Shown here: positions 53,569 to 62,453 of the stretch, piece after piece
How positions within the stretch are numbered: position 1 is the first letter of the stretch
How the letters are laid out: each line of letters begins with the position of its first letter
DNA from: UBA5109 sp038148755
GTDB lineage: Bacteria; Pseudomonadota; Gammaproteobacteria; Pseudomonadales; Pseudohongiellaceae
Assembly (NCBI GenBank): GCA_038148755.1
Contig: JAYQWA010000007.1
Coordinates: 15,183-79,182 of the forward strand
DNA length: 64,000 nucleotides
Reading direction: 5' to 3'
Notes under the pieces: generated by a model
Seen by the model: the letters and a program-made list of their open reading frames with translations, nothing else
Database searches by the model: none
Told to the model about the DNA's origin: nothing
Translations under genes and position numbers: made by a program

Positions 53569-54636
53569 ATGGCTTTAATCAGTTTACGACAGTTACTTGA
53601 TCATGCGGCGGAGCATGATTACGGGGTTCCGGCATTTAATGTCAACAATCTGGAACAGGTTCGCGCGATCATGATGGGAGCGGATGAAATGAACAGCCCG
53701 GTGATTCTGCAGGCTTCTGCAGGGGCGAGAAAGTATGCCGGGTCCAATTTTTTGAAACACCTGATTCAGGCCGCCATAGAAGAATTTCCCCATGTGCCGA
53801 TTGTCATGCATCAGGATCATGGTGTGTCACCGGCAGTTTGTCAGCGTTCCATCCAGCTTGGTTTTTCCTCAGTCATGATGGATGGTTCATTAGGCGAAGA
53901 TGGCAAGACCCCCATGGATTTTGACTACAATGTCGATGTCACTGCACTGACAGTTAAAATGGCGCATGCCTGTGGTGTTTCTGTAGAAGGCGAACTGGGA
54001 TGTCTGGGTTCTCTGGAATCAGGTATGGCAGGGGAAGAAGACGGGCATGGAGCGGAAGGCAAGCTTTCCATGGATCAGTTGCTGACTGATCCTGAAGAAG
54101 CAGCTCGCTTCGTAGAAGCAACTCAGGTTGATGCGCTGGCGATTGCGGTGGGAACCAGTCATGGGGCCTACAAATTCAGCCGTCCACCAACCGGCGATAT
54201 ATTGGCGATTCAACGGATTAAGGAAATTCATCAGAGAATTCCCGATACCCATCTGGTCATGCATGGATCATCTTCAGTGCCTCAGGACTGGCTGGCTGTC
54301 ATTAATGAATTTGGTGGTGAGATTCCGGAAACCTATGGTGTGCCTGTTGAAGAAATTCAGGAAGGCATCCGTAATGGTGTCAGGAAAGTCAATATTGATA
54401 CGGATTTACGCTTGGCTTCGACCGGTGCTGTAAGACGTTTTCTGGCGGAGAATAAATCTGAATTTGATCCGCGTAAATTTTTGACTCCTACCATCACGGC
54501 GATGAAGGAAGTTGTTAAAGCCCGCCTGGAAGCCTTTGGTACGGCAGGCCAGATAGCCAATATCGGTAAAATATATAATCTGGAAGAAATGTCAGTGAAA
54601 TATGCTGCCGGAGAATTTGCGGCCAAAGTCAATTAG
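53569..54636 (+). CDS. fba: Fructose-bisphosphate aldolase, class II (Calvin-cycle type)
   Basis: Zinc aldolase that splits or forms fructose 1,6-bisphosphate. 355 residues, the longer subtype found in Pseudomonas and autotrophs. PAFNVNNLEQ at the start, MHQDHG zinc site, SVEGELGCLGS, IAVGTSHGAYKF, VMHGSSSVP, and KVNIDTDLRLA. AAAGGACAGG precedes the ATG. Ends the tkt-epd-pgk-fba unit; no terminator hairpin seen. Confidence 0.96.
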   Translation: MALISLRQLLDHAAEHDYGVPAFNVNNLEQVRAIMMGADEMNSPVILQASAGARKYAGSNFLKHLIQAAIEEFPHVPIVMHQDHGVSPAVCQRSIQLGFSSVMMDGSLGEDGKTPMDFDYNVDVTALTVKMAHACGVSVEGELGCLGSLESGMAGEEDGHGAEGKLSMDQLLTDPEEAARFVEATQVDALAIAVGTSHGAYKFSRPPTGDILAIQRIKEIHQRIPDTHLVMHGSSSVPQDWLAVINEFGGEIPETYGVPVEEIQEGIRNGVRKVNIDTDLRLASTGAVRRFLAENKSEFDPRKFLTPTITAMKEVVKARLEAFGTAGQIANIGKIYNLEEMSVKYAAGEFAAKVN

Positions 54637-54741
54637 CTGTATTTTGTCTAACCCGCCGGAATCTTAAGTCCTGTTTGTTTGCAGTCGGGCCTATAAAAGG
54701 GATATCGGTTTATTTTAAAACTTTTCGACAGGAGCAAGATA

Positions 54742-55659
54742 ATGAAAAGAATAATCCTGGTTTTAGTATTTTCAGTGTTAAGTGCTGCAGCGTCTGCGCA
54801 ATACCCCATTCCCCAGCAAAGCCCGACCATGGCCATGAATGATCAGGAACGTGCCAACCTGGAATTTGTTCAAAATTTTTGGCGAGACATCGTCAATGGC
54901 GGCAATCTGGATATTGCCACAAGTTACATGCCGCCAGATTTTATTTCGCGTAACCCTAATATTGCAGCGGGTCGTGATGCCTTTATCGAGACTTTAAGGA
55001 CTAACCCTTCACTGTTGCAAAATCGAGGACTGACAACGCCCGAAGTGATCATTGCCCAGAATGAATATGTATTTTTCATGTGGGCGAGCTTTATCATTGA
55101 TCCAATGAATGCCGCTATTATTTATAAATATAACACCATAGATCTGTTCCGCTTGGATGGTGGCAAGATAGTAGAGCATTGGGATGGTGCACATAAGATA
55201 GTTGATACTGATACTGGCGCAAAAAACAGAGGTGGTGGCACTTATAACACGCCAACAAACCTTACTGCCGAGGAACAGGAAGTCCTGCGAATTGGACAAA
55301 TTGAATTCAGAGACATTCTGCAATACGGACATGCTGAGCTTGCGTTGGAATATTTTGCTCCCGGCTACATGCAACATAATATGAATGTACCTGGCGGTCT
55401 GGAAGGTTTTATGGGCTTCTTTGGTGGACGTGAATCACGACCATTGACGGGCGAGTGGGTAACGCCGCCAACGCTTGAACTGGTTTCCGGCAACTTTTAC
55501 CTGAAGTTTGATCAGCGTTTTGAAGATGCTCCGAATGGCGGTCAGAATGTGTATTATCGTTTTGATATGGTTCGGGTTGATGATGGTTTGATTCAGGAAC
55601 ATTGGGATGTCGCTTTCCCGCGTGGTATTGCCAGCCCTAACAATGGGATTACCCGCTAA
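54742..55659 (+). CDS. Secreted protein with two SnoaL-like (NTF2) domains
   Basis: 305 residues. Signal peptide MKRIILVLVFSVLSAAASA with cleavage before Q20. Two tandem copies of the SnoaL-like cone fold: the first includes FVQNFWRDIVNGGNLDIATSY and ends IVEHWDGAHKI; the second includes EFRDILQYGHAELALEYFAPG and ends LIQEHWDVAF. EHWD in each is the typical end of polyketide-cyclase-like domains. Periplasmic; substrate unknown. GACAGGAGCAAG precedes the ATG. Confidence 0.8.
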   Translation: MKRIILVLVFSVLSAAASAQYPIPQQSPTMAMNDQERANLEFVQNFWRDIVNGGNLDIATSYMPPDFISRNPNIAAGRDAFIETLRTNPSLLQNRGLTTPEVIIAQNEYVFFMWASFIIDPMNAAIIYKYNTIDLFRLDGGKIVEHWDGAHKIVDTDTGAKNRGGGTYNTPTNLTAEEQEVLRIGQIEFRDILQYGHAELALEYFAPGYMQHNMNVPGGLEGFMGFFGGRESRPLTGEWVTPPTLELVSGNFYLKFDQRFEDAPNGGQNVYYRFDMVRVDDGLIQEHWDVAFPRGIASPNNGITR

Positions 55660-55670
55660 CATAGACAGCA

Positions 55671-55710
55671 CTGTGTGCTTTGTTCAGTCACTTTGAATAA
55701 AAGCACACAG
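55671..55710 (+). repeat. Perfect hairpin after the SnoaL-like gene
   Basis: CTGTGTGCTTT (55671-55681) and AAAGCACACAG (55700-55710) form an 11-bp stem with an 18-nt loop, followed by a second small hairpin ATTCGCT-GT-AGCGAAT (55712-55727). The loop contains CAGTCACTT, recalling the apical motif of repeat copy 3, but the other boxes of that family are missing. No T-run. Confidence 0.5.
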
Positions 55711-55791
55711 CATTCGCTGTAGCGAATCTAATTTCATCTGGCAATGCAGGAATAATTTCAGTTTCCGACTTGCCGTTTTCAGGAGGTCATA

Positions 55792-56775
55792 ATGAAACAT
55801 CTATCCTTTTTCCATTTAGTCCGAACCGCGCTCATTGGCCTGATCTTATTACCGCTTGCAGTGTTTGCGCATGAAGGGCCGCATTCGCAGTCCGTGAGTA
55901 TTCCGCATTTAATGGTTGAAGATCTGGATGCCTCATTGGCTTTTTATCATGATGTGCTCGGGTTTGAATTAACCCGTCCCGTGGGGGAGCCCATGCCAAA
56001 TGCCATGGCTGGTGATGGTGACGGCATGATGCGCGTCATGGTGATGGAAGAACCACGCACCGGTATCCAAATCGAGCTGGTTGAATGGTCGAACATTCCT
56101 GTGCGGGCACAGCAGTTACAAATTCAGGATGCTGGCGCATTTATGATAGCTCTGGAAGTGTATGATTTAGAGAGCATGCTTGATGGCGTCAGAGAGCTGG
56201 GGCTTGAAATACAGACAGAAGATAAAAACTACATAGTCAGGGGCGGGGTTGATAAGTATGTGATGATCCGAGATGCCGATGGCTATACCGTTGAGCTGGT
56301 AGAAAATGCCGAATCTCGTGAGCTGCCAGGGATCAGTAGTGTGTCTTATTATCTGACGGTGGAGGATCTGGATACCAGCGTCGAGTTTTATAACCAGGTT
56401 TTTGGTATGGATATGGAAGCGCCGGGAGCGCCTGGTCGTACGCCCGAGTTTATTGTTTCACTGTTTGATAATGACCAGTTGAGTCATATGCGTTTTGCTC
56501 GAGGAATCTTTCCGAATACTGATTTTGTTTTGAGTTTTCAGGAGTTCAGCGGTGCCGGGCTGACCCGTAGAAAAGCCGATGGCGGTGTAGAGGATCCGGG
56601 TGAAGCCTTACTGTTGATAGGTGTTGATAACTTTTCTCTGGCATTGGACTATATAACTGAATATGGTGGTTCTGTCGGTTTGGGTGCTACAGCGGAAGTT
56701 CCGGAAGGAGCTAATTATGCCTGGGGTCATGACCCAAATGGCATGTTGTTGCGAGTATCGCCCCCACGGGAGTGA
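55792..56775 (+). CDS. Secreted double VOC (glyoxalase/dioxygenase-fold) protein
   Basis: 327 residues. Signal peptide with probable cleavage after AVFA (residue 26). Two VOC modules: VSIPHLMVEDLDASLAFYHD begins the first and YTVELVEN ends it; SVSYYLTVEDLDTSVEFYNQ begins the second and DPNGMLLRVSPP ends it. Each has the beta-alpha-beta-beta-beta pattern and a final acidic residue. It may be a metal enzyme or a binding protein; a periplasmic location is unusual. A perfect AGGAGGT site lies before the ATG. Confidence 0.85.
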   Translation: MKHLSFFHLVRTALIGLILLPLAVFAHEGPHSQSVSIPHLMVEDLDASLAFYHDVLGFELTRPVGEPMPNAMAGDGDGMMRVMVMEEPRTGIQIELVEWSNIPVRAQQLQIQDAGAFMIALEVYDLESMLDGVRELGLEIQTEDKNYIVRGGVDKYVMIRDADGYTVELVENAESRELPGISSVSYYLTVEDLDTSVEFYNQVFGMDMEAPGAPGRTPEFIVSLFDNDQLSHMRFARGIFPNTDFVLSFQEFSGAGLTRRKADGGVEDPGEALLLIGVDNFSLALDYITEYGGSVGLGATAEVPEGANYAWGHDPNGMLLRVSPPRE

Positions 56776-56887
56776 CAGCTTCAGGCTGGTTTCTAGCCTG
56801 GCTATCCGAATGGACGCCGGGCTTTCATCTATAAACTATTTTTTTGATTCAGGTAAATTCATTTCAGTTTTATTTAGGGGGGAATTT

Positions 56888-57880
56888 GTGCATAAACGTC
56901 TTATCGGGCCTATGGAAGTTTCTGCCATTGGTTTTGGGTGTATGTCGATTTCGCATGCTTATGGCCCTGCGCTTGAAAAAGCGGAAGCACAAAAAGTCCT
57001 GCATAAAGCGCTGGATATTGGTCATACCTTGTTGGATACCGCTGCCTTATATGGTTTCGGCGCCAACGAAGAACTGATAGGTGAAACCTTAAGTCAGCGT
57101 AGAAATGAATATAAGCTGGCCAGTAAATGCGGTTTGTTCAAAAACAGTGAAGGCAAGCGGGCGATCGATGGTCGTCCTGAAGTGATTAAAAAAACCTGTG
57201 AAGACAGTTTGCGGCGTTTACAGACTGATTTTATTGATTTGTATTACCTGCATCGTCTGGATAAAAACGTCCCCATTGAAGAAAGTGTTGGTGCACTGTC
57301 TGAATTGGTTTCAGAAGGAAAAATTGGACACATAGGTTTGTCTGAAGTGTCCGCCCAGACCTTAAGAAAGGCTCATGCTGTACACCCCATTAGCGCTCTG
57401 CAAAATGAATATTCCTTATTGAGCAGAAATCCCGAGATTGCCTCGCTTGAAGCCTGTAAGGAGCTAGGTGTGGCATTAGTTGCTTTCTCGCCGGTGAGCC
57501 GCGGAGTATTAACTGATGAGCCGGTCCTGCCGGGTCAATTCCCGCCGGGAGACATCCGTCCAAATATGCCAAGGTTTCAGGGTGAAGCTTATGAGCATAA
57601 TTTATCTTTGCTGGATGGCTATATAGTGATTGCAGAAAAAGCCGGTTGTAGTCGTGCGCAACTGGCGCTAGCCTGGTTGCTGGCAAGAGGGGAGCATGTC
57701 ATTCCAATTCCCGGGACAACATCGATAGCGCACATGGAAGAAAATTTTGGCGCAGGAGATATCAAACTGAATGCAGAAATAGTGCAGGAGTTGGACCAAC
57801 ATATTAATCAGAATACTGTCCAGGGTGAGCGTTATAACGCAGCCACCATGGCGGAAATTGATACCGAGAACTTCGAATAA
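56888..57880 (+). CDS. Aldo/keto reductase
   Basis: 330 residues from the GTG at 56888, which has a strong AGGGGGGA site. NADPH-dependent aldo/keto reductase with D50 and Y55 (LLDTAALYG), K80 (LASKCG) and H122 (YYLHRLD), the full catalytic tetrad. The C-terminus has IPIPGTTSIAHMEEN for cofactor binding. Family members reduce aldehydes such as methylglyoxal; the natural substrate is unknown. Converges on rpiA with a 12-bp gap. Confidence 0.9.
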   Translation: MHKRLIGPMEVSAIGFGCMSISHAYGPALEKAEAQKVLHKALDIGHTLLDTAALYGFGANEELIGETLSQRRNEYKLASKCGLFKNSEGKRAIDGRPEVIKKTCEDSLRRLQTDFIDLYYLHRLDKNVPIEESVGALSELVSEGKIGHIGLSEVSAQTLRKAHAVHPISALQNEYSLLSRNPEIASLEACKELGVALVAFSPVSRGVLTDEPVLPGQFPPGDIRPNMPRFQGEAYEHNLSLLDGYIVIAEKAGCSRAQLALAWLLARGEHVIPIPGTTSIAHMEENFGAGDIKLNAEIVQELDQHINQNTVQGERYNAATMAEIDTENFE

Positions 57881-57892
57881 CAATATAAGGTA

Positions 57893-58567
57893 TTAAGAAG
57901 CTTTAAGTTCTACGACTCCATTCTCTTTACCCAGTAGCAGGGTGTCTGCGGGCCGGTGTGCAAACAGGCCGTTGGTGACAACGCCGACAAGCTGATTCAG
58001 ATCGCTTTCGAGTTTTCTGGGATCGGTTATCGACATGTTGTAAACATCAATAATGATGTTGCCATTGTCGGTAACAACGCCATCCCGGTACACCGGGTCG
58101 CCGCCCAGTTTTACAATTTGCCTGCCGACATGACTGCGTGCCATCGGGATGACTTCCACCGGTAAAGGAAAATTGCCAAGCACACTGACGTATTTACTTT
58201 CATCAGCGATGCAGATGAATTCTTTGGCAACAGCAGCAATAATTTTTTCGCGTGTCAGTGCTGCGCCGCCACCTTTAATCAGTTGCAGGTACTCATTAGC
58301 TTCGTCAGCACCATCTATATAGACCGTCACTTCATCAACACTGTTCAGATCATAAACTGGCATACCATATTCCTTGAGACGGCGGGCAGTTTCTTCCGAG
58401 CTGGCTACGGTAGCAGTGATTTTATGCTTGGCTTCAGCCAGGCAGTCTATAAACAGGTTTGCTGTAGAGCCTGTGCCAACACCGATTACGCTGTCTTCAT
58501 GCAGGTGTTGCTGAATGCGTTCAAAAGCAGCTCTGGCGACGGCTTGTTTTAATTCATCCTGAGTCAT
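57893..58567 (-). CDS. rpiA: Ribose-5-phosphate isomerase A
   Basis: Interconverts ribose 5-phosphate and ribulose 5-phosphate. 224 residues. GVGTGSTANLFID phosphate site, IDGADE (84-89), LIKGGGAALTREKI, and a C-terminal VTNGLFAHRPADTLL. Together with tkt upstream it covers the non-oxidative pentose phosphate branch. Divergent from the small membrane peptide gene. Confidence 0.96.
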   Translation of the reverse strand: MTQDELKQAVARAAFERIQQHLHEDSVIGVGTGSTANLFIDCLAEAKHKITATVASSEETARRLKEYGMPVYDLNSVDEVTVYIDGADEANEYLQLIKGGGAALTREKIIAAVAKEFICIADESKYVSVLGNFPLPVEVIPMARSHVGRQIVKLGGDPVYRDGVVTDNGNIIIDVYNMSITDPRKLESDLNQLVGVVTNGLFAHRPADTLLLGKENGVVELKAS

Positions 58568-58769
58568 TTGTTTTGCCTGAATCCAATATTTAGCGGGAGC
58601 AGTGAGTCTAGCGAACTTAAGCAGTTCTGGCGAGCCTTGGAATAATAATTAAATTTTAAAATACAGCTTGCTGAATAATAAAAAAATATATATAGTTCAA
58701 AATGTTGCATTACATACCTAAAAAATATTATTAAGTATATGTCGTAACTTTACGTTATCTGGAGAAAGA

Positions 58770-58862
58770 ATGAGTAAAAAGCCTGACATACTTGTTGTAC
58801 TTATGTTCATATTTGGAGTCGGTATACTTATTAGTGGTGTGGCACAAAGTGCTTTGCTCTAG
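58770..58862 (+). CDS. 30-residue small membrane protein
   Basis: ATG 58770 to TAG 58862: MSKKPDILVVL followed by a hydrophobic stretch ending in GVAQSALL. A basic-polar N-terminus and one membrane helix of about 18 residues. GGAGAAAGA is ideally spaced before the ATG. I recall similar short MSKKPD-type proteins in gammaproteobacteria but cannot name the family. It is too short for most gene finders. It lies in an A+T-rich region between rpiA and the cyclo-ligase. Function unknown. Confidence 0.65.
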   Translation: MSKKPDILVVLMFIFGVGILISGVAQSALL

Positions 58863-58908
58863 TTAATAACCCAACCAGACCGGCTAAAACAGGTGATCAG
58901 GGCGAGTT

Positions 58909-59562
58909 TCAGGAAGAAACCGTATAAACTGTCTGATCGGTAATAATTTTATCCAGAGGAACGTCCCACTCGGCCCGTTCAAGCTTTTCTACCCTCTGAC
59001 ATTCATGTGCTAAACCAATCAATGTAGGAAATTTTCCAGAAGTTAGCGACTTTTCACTGCTTTTTTTCAGCAGATAAGCCAGTTTTTTATCATAATAGCC
59101 CTTGCCCATGCCGAGCCGGGTGCCATTCAGGTCAAATGCGACAAGTGGCATAAATATCAGGTCAATATGCTCAGGGGCAAGAGCATCATTGGGATACAGC
59201 TGGGGCTCCAGTATCCCAAAAGCATTTTCAGCAAGAGAGGCTTCTGTTTTGTATTCGACAAAGGTCATGTGCTCTCGAGCGAAGTCTATGACAGGCAAAA
59301 AACACCGTTTCCCCTGCTCCAGAGCGGCTTGCATAGCGGGAGCGGGATTAATTTCACCGTCAAAAGCCTGATAAAAGGCGATGGTTGTAGCATTCGCGAA
59401 ACTTATGTCTTCAAGAATGTGTGTTTGCAGCTTTTTTGCTGCCAGAATTTGTTGCTCAGATCCGATAGAGCGTCTGGCTTCACGCATATCACTGCGCATT
59501 TGTGAGCGCTCACTTACTTTATGTGCACTTGTTTCTGGGGTGGTTGGATCTGGCTGGTTCAT
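58909..59562 (-). CDS. ygfA: 5-formyltetrahydrofolate cyclo-ligase
   Basis: Converts 5-formyl-THF to 5,10-methenyl-THF with ATP. 217 residues. DMREARRSI at the N-terminus, FYQAFDGEINPAP, LIFMPLVAFDLNGTRLGMGKGYYDK with the conserved GMGKGYYD loop, and a C-terminal EWDVPLDKIITD. Long N-terminal stretch; an internal start (MRSDMREARRS) is possible. Lies after zapA and 6S RNA, the standard proteobacterial order. Confidence 0.95.
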   Translation of the reverse strand: MNQPDPTTPETSAHKVSERSQMRSDMREARRSIGSEQQILAAKKLQTHILEDISFANATTIAFYQAFDGEINPAPAMQAALEQGKRCFLPVIDFAREHMTFVEYKTEASLAENAFGILEPQLYPNDALAPEHIDLIFMPLVAFDLNGTRLGMGKGYYDKKLAYLLKKSSEKSLTSGKFPTLIGLAHECQRVEKLERAEWDVPLDKIITDQTVYTVSS

Positions 59563-59579
59563 AAGATCAACTGGATATT

Positions 59580-59758
59580 AGGACTCTCCGGAATACCGCT
59601 ACCAACGGAGTCCTGAACCCATGAGTTCAGGTGGTGACCCGCCCGGCATATCAGGCTTTCCGTCTAGCGGACATGCACAACAATACCATTAGGCAAGTCT
59701 CCGGGGTGTAGTTATCGGCTCAGGGACAATATTGATTAGCCAATATCCTAGAGAGCTT
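59580..59758 (-). ncRNA. ssrS: 6S RNA
   Basis: Global regulator that binds sigma70 RNA polymerase in stationary phase. It fills the gap between zapA and the cyclo-ligase gene, its conserved place. Minus-strand reading gives GTCCCTGAGCCGATA, almost identical to the E. coli 6S segment, then CACCTGAACTCATGGGTTCAG. The ends pair (CTCTCTAGGATATT with GGTATTCCGGAGAG), forming the closing stem. Length about 180 nt. Boundaries are approximate. A TATAAT is 7 nt before the 5' end. Confidence 0.88.
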
Positions 59759-59765
59759 GAGCTCT

Positions 59766-59771
59766 ATTATA
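59766..59771 (-). promoter_or_regulatory. -10 box of 6S RNA
   Basis: TATAAT on the minus strand, about seven bases before the inferred 6S 5' end. The -35 region is weak. It allows 6S transcription separate from zapA. Confidence 0.55.
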
Positions 59772-59806
59772 GACATTTATACTTGGGGTGGAAGGGTTAA
59801 ACGAAG

Positions 59807-60118
59807 TTATATTTCAAATTGACGGGAAGATTGCAGGGCAGACTCAATTTTTTTCTCTAACTGGCTTAAGAATTGTTGAGCACCACTTTCCGTGTCATTG
59901 GCCTGTTGGGAGTTTTGTAAGAGCTCGTGGGAAATATTCAGGGCTGTCATTACGGTAATTTTTTCAAAACCCAGGGTAGAGCCGTGTTTTTTTACCTGCT
60001 CCATCTGTTTATTCAGATAAGAAGCAGCCTGTCTCAAAGCATCTTCTTCGTCAGGGCCACAGGCAATTTGATAATCTCTGCCTAAGATTTTAATGGTGAT
60101 ACTGTTTTTTTCAGACAT
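59807..60118 (-). CDS. zapA: Cell division protein ZapA
   Basis: 103-residue activator that cross-links FtsZ filaments. ITIKILGRDYQIACGPDEEDAL, then RQAASYLNKQMEQVKK, followed by the dimerising coiled coil (NISHELLQNSQQANDTESGAQQ and beyond). The gene pair with the TIGR02449-like protein upstream and 6S RNA downstream is a conserved set. Confidence 0.95.
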   Translation of the reverse strand: MSEKNSITIKILGRDYQIACGPDEEDALRQAASYLNKQMEQVKKHGSTLGFEKITVMTALNISHELLQNSQQANDTESGAQQFLSQLEKKIESALQSSRQFEI

Positions 60119-60174
60119 TCTTCTTTCTTTCAGACTTTATATTTTAAATATCTATTACTACGCTGAAGCAGTTT

Positions 60175-60384
60175 TTATTTATCCTGTTCCAGCGTTTTAA
60201 GGCGTCGTAAGACTTTTTCGAGACGAACCCTTGCCAGCTGGTTTTTATCCATTAGCGTTTTGCGTTCATCTTCCCAGCTATTGACCTGTTTGCGTAAAAT
60301 CTGGTTTTCAGATTTCATGTCAGCACACAGTTGGATAAGCTCATCTACTTTATCTTCCAGGCCGCTGAAATTGGTATCACTCAT
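60175..60384 (-). CDS. TIGR02449-family coiled-coil protein
   Basis: 69 residues, almost entirely a charged coiled coil: LEDKVDELIQLCADMKSENQ then ILRKQVNSWEDERKTL and ARVRLEKVLRRLKTLEQ. Matches the small protein usually found next to zapA (TIGR02449) and resembles ZapB in length and pattern, so a divisome role is possible. A good promoter lies just upstream. Confidence 0.85.
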   Translation of the reverse strand: MSDTNFSGLEDKVDELIQLCADMKSENQILRKQVNSWEDERKTLMDKNQLARVRLEKVLRRLKTLEQDK

Positions 60385-60413
60385 GCTTAAAACCCGTTAA
60401 ATTCTGATCGACA

Positions 60414-60442
60414 ACTATAAATCGCAAGGTGCATAGGGTCAA
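60414..60442 (-). promoter_or_regulatory. sigma70 promoter of the TIGR02449-zapA unit
   Basis: Minus strand: -35 TTGACC (plus 60437-60442), 17-bp spacer, -10 TATAGT (plus 60414-60419). The leader to the TIGR02449-like ATG would be about 23 nt. The best-matching promoter I saw in the window. Confidence 0.7.
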
Positions 60443-60566
60443 CAGACATTTTCTTAAAAAAATCAGGCGAATCAGTTTGTTGTTAATAATACTTCATCTT
60501 AAGCGCGAATATTTTTTAGTGAAAAGGTATGATTAGGCTCCTTATAAATGACAGAAGATATCAGGT

Positions 60567-61130
60567 GTGAGCCCGGACTTTGATAAACTAGCTACTTTGC
60601 TAACCAATAATAAAATATTTAATTCAGCTTCTGAATTACATGGGATTATTTGTGGTCAGTTATGTGCAGGAGGCAAACTGGGTGACGCGACATTAACCTG
60701 GCATTTAATGGGGCAGGAAAACAAGCCCAATAAGATTATGAACGAGCTGATTATTCGCCTGCAGTCTGATGTGCAAGAGCAATTGGATGCAGAAGATTTT
60801 TCATTTCAGCCTTTATTACCGGATGATGATGAGGAGCTTTCACTGCGCCTGCATGCTTTGGGTAATTGGTGTGAAGGTTTTATATCAGGTTTTGGTGGCG
60901 CCTATGCCAAGAATGAAAGAACATTACTTGAAGAAAGCCGTGAAGTTCTGAAGGATTTTACTGCTATTGCCAATGTTGATGACAGTGAAACTGAACAGCT
61001 AGAAAATAACGAACAGGATTTTATGGAAGTCCTGGAATATGTGCGAATGGCCGCCTATTCAGTTTTTCTGCAAAACAAGTCGGGAAATCCGGCAGCCGTT
61101 CCAATACCGGATGAGAATAATCTGCATTAA
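60567..61130 (+). CDS. ygfB: UPF0149 (YgfB/YecA) family protein
   Basis: 187 residues, acidic. FNSASELHGIICGQLCAGGKLG at the N-terminus and NWCEGFISGFGGAY in the middle are the UPF0149 signatures. In Pseudomonas YgfB damps expression of the AlpA/ampDh3 pathway; otherwise poorly known. GTG start at 60567. pepP follows eight bases after its stop, ubiH next: the conserved ygfB-pepP-ubiH operon. Confidence 0.92.
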   Translation: MSPDFDKLATLLTNNKIFNSASELHGIICGQLCAGGKLGDATLTWHLMGQENKPNKIMNELIIRLQSDVQEQLDAEDFSFQPLLPDDDEELSLRLHALGNWCEGFISGFGGAYAKNERTLLEESREVLKDFTAIANVDDSETEQLENNEQDFMEVLEYVRMAAYSVFLQNKSGNPAAVPIPDENNLH

Positions 61131-61138
61131 GAAAAAAT

Positions 61139-62452
61139 ATGACTATTACAAAAAGTGAATTTATAAAACGTCGTAAGGATCTGATGGCGCATATGGAGCC
61201 GGATAGCATTGCAATCCTTGCTGCAGCCAGGCCGGCATTGCGTAATGGTGATGCTGATTATGCTTATCGACAGAACAGTGACTTTTATTATCTTACCGGC
61301 TTTGCTGAAGCTGACGCTGTGCTTGTGTTAATCCCGGGCCGGAAAACAGGAGAATGCCTGTTATTCTGTCAGGAAAAAGATGTAACCAAGGAGCTATGGA
61401 ACGGCAGGTTGCTTGGACCTGAGGCGGCCATAGAGGTTTTAGGGGTCGATGACAGTTTTCCGATTACCGATATTGACGACATATTGCCGGGCTTGATTGA
61501 AGGTCGCGAACGGGTGTATTCACCAATGGGCAAGGATGAAGCTTTTGATCATCAATTGATGGAATGGGTTCGCGTCATTCGCAGTAAAGTCCGTAGTGGG
61601 GCTCATCCCCCCGGCGAGTTTTTAGTGCTGGATCATTTACTGCATGAAATGCGCTTGATCAAATCAAAAGCTGAACTGGATTTAATGAAAAAATCCGGAC
61701 AGATTGCAGTAGCAGCTCATAAACGAGCCATGCAGTCGTGTAAGCCGGGTATGAATGAATATGAGCTGGAAGCTGAATACTTATATGAATTTGCACGCAA
61801 TGGCAGTAGGGCACCGGCCTATAATTCGATTGTAGCTGGTGGAGAGAATGCCTGCATTCTGCACTATACGGAGAATAGCCAAACACTTCGGGACGGCGAT
61901 CTAGTCTTAATTGATGCGGGCTGCGAATATGAATATTATGCCTCTGATATTACCCGGACATTCCCGGTCAATGGAAAATTCAGTGCTGAGCAAAAAGCGG
62001 TTTATGAAGTAGTGCTTGAGGCTCAGCTTGAAGCGATTAAAACCATAAAACCAGGGGCGCACTGGGATGAACCGCATAACCGGACCGTCGAAGTTATTAC
62101 GGAAGGGCTGGTCGAACTGGGTTTACTTAAAGGCAAGGTAGCTACCTTAATTGAAGAAAGCGCCTATCGTGATTTTTACATGCACAGGGCCGGACACTGG
62201 CTTGGTATGGATGTACACGATGTTGGCGATTACAAAATAGAGGGTGACTGGCGCTTGCTGGAACCGGGTATGGTAATGACAGTTGAACCGGGCATTTATA
62301 TTGCTTCTAACAATACCAATGTCGATGCCAAATGGCGTGGTATTGGCATTCGAATTGAAGATGATGTGGCAGTAACCCGAAAAGGCAATGAAATTCTTAC
62401 CAGTGGTTTAGCAAAGACCGTTGATGAAATAGAATCTTTTATGGCGGCCTAA
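61139..62452 (+). CDS. pepP: Xaa-Pro aminopeptidase P
   Basis: Dimetal aminopeptidase that removes N-terminal residues before proline. 437 residues. N-terminal creatinase-like domain (FYYLTGFAEADAVLVLIPG). Metal sites: DAGCEYEYYASDITRTFP for the two aspartates, HRAGHWLGMDVHD for the histidine, MTVEPGIYI and IRIEDDVAVT for the glutamates. Two bases separate it from ubiH. Confidence 0.96.
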   Translation: MTITKSEFIKRRKDLMAHMEPDSIAILAAARPALRNGDADYAYRQNSDFYYLTGFAEADAVLVLIPGRKTGECLLFCQEKDVTKELWNGRLLGPEAAIEVLGVDDSFPITDIDDILPGLIEGRERVYSPMGKDEAFDHQLMEWVRVIRSKVRSGAHPPGEFLVLDHLLHEMRLIKSKAELDLMKKSGQIAVAAHKRAMQSCKPGMNEYELEAEYLYEFARNGSRAPAYNSIVAGGENACILHYTENSQTLRDGDLVLIDAGCEYEYYASDITRTFPVNGKFSAEQKAVYEVVLEAQLEAIKTIKPGAHWDEPHNRTVEVITEGLVELGLLKGKVATLIEESAYRDFYMHRAGHWLGMDVHDVGDYKIEGDWRLLEPGMVMTVEPGIYIASNNTNVDAKWRGIGIRIEDDVAVTRKGNEILTSGLAKTVDEIESFMAA

Positions 62453-62453
62453 T

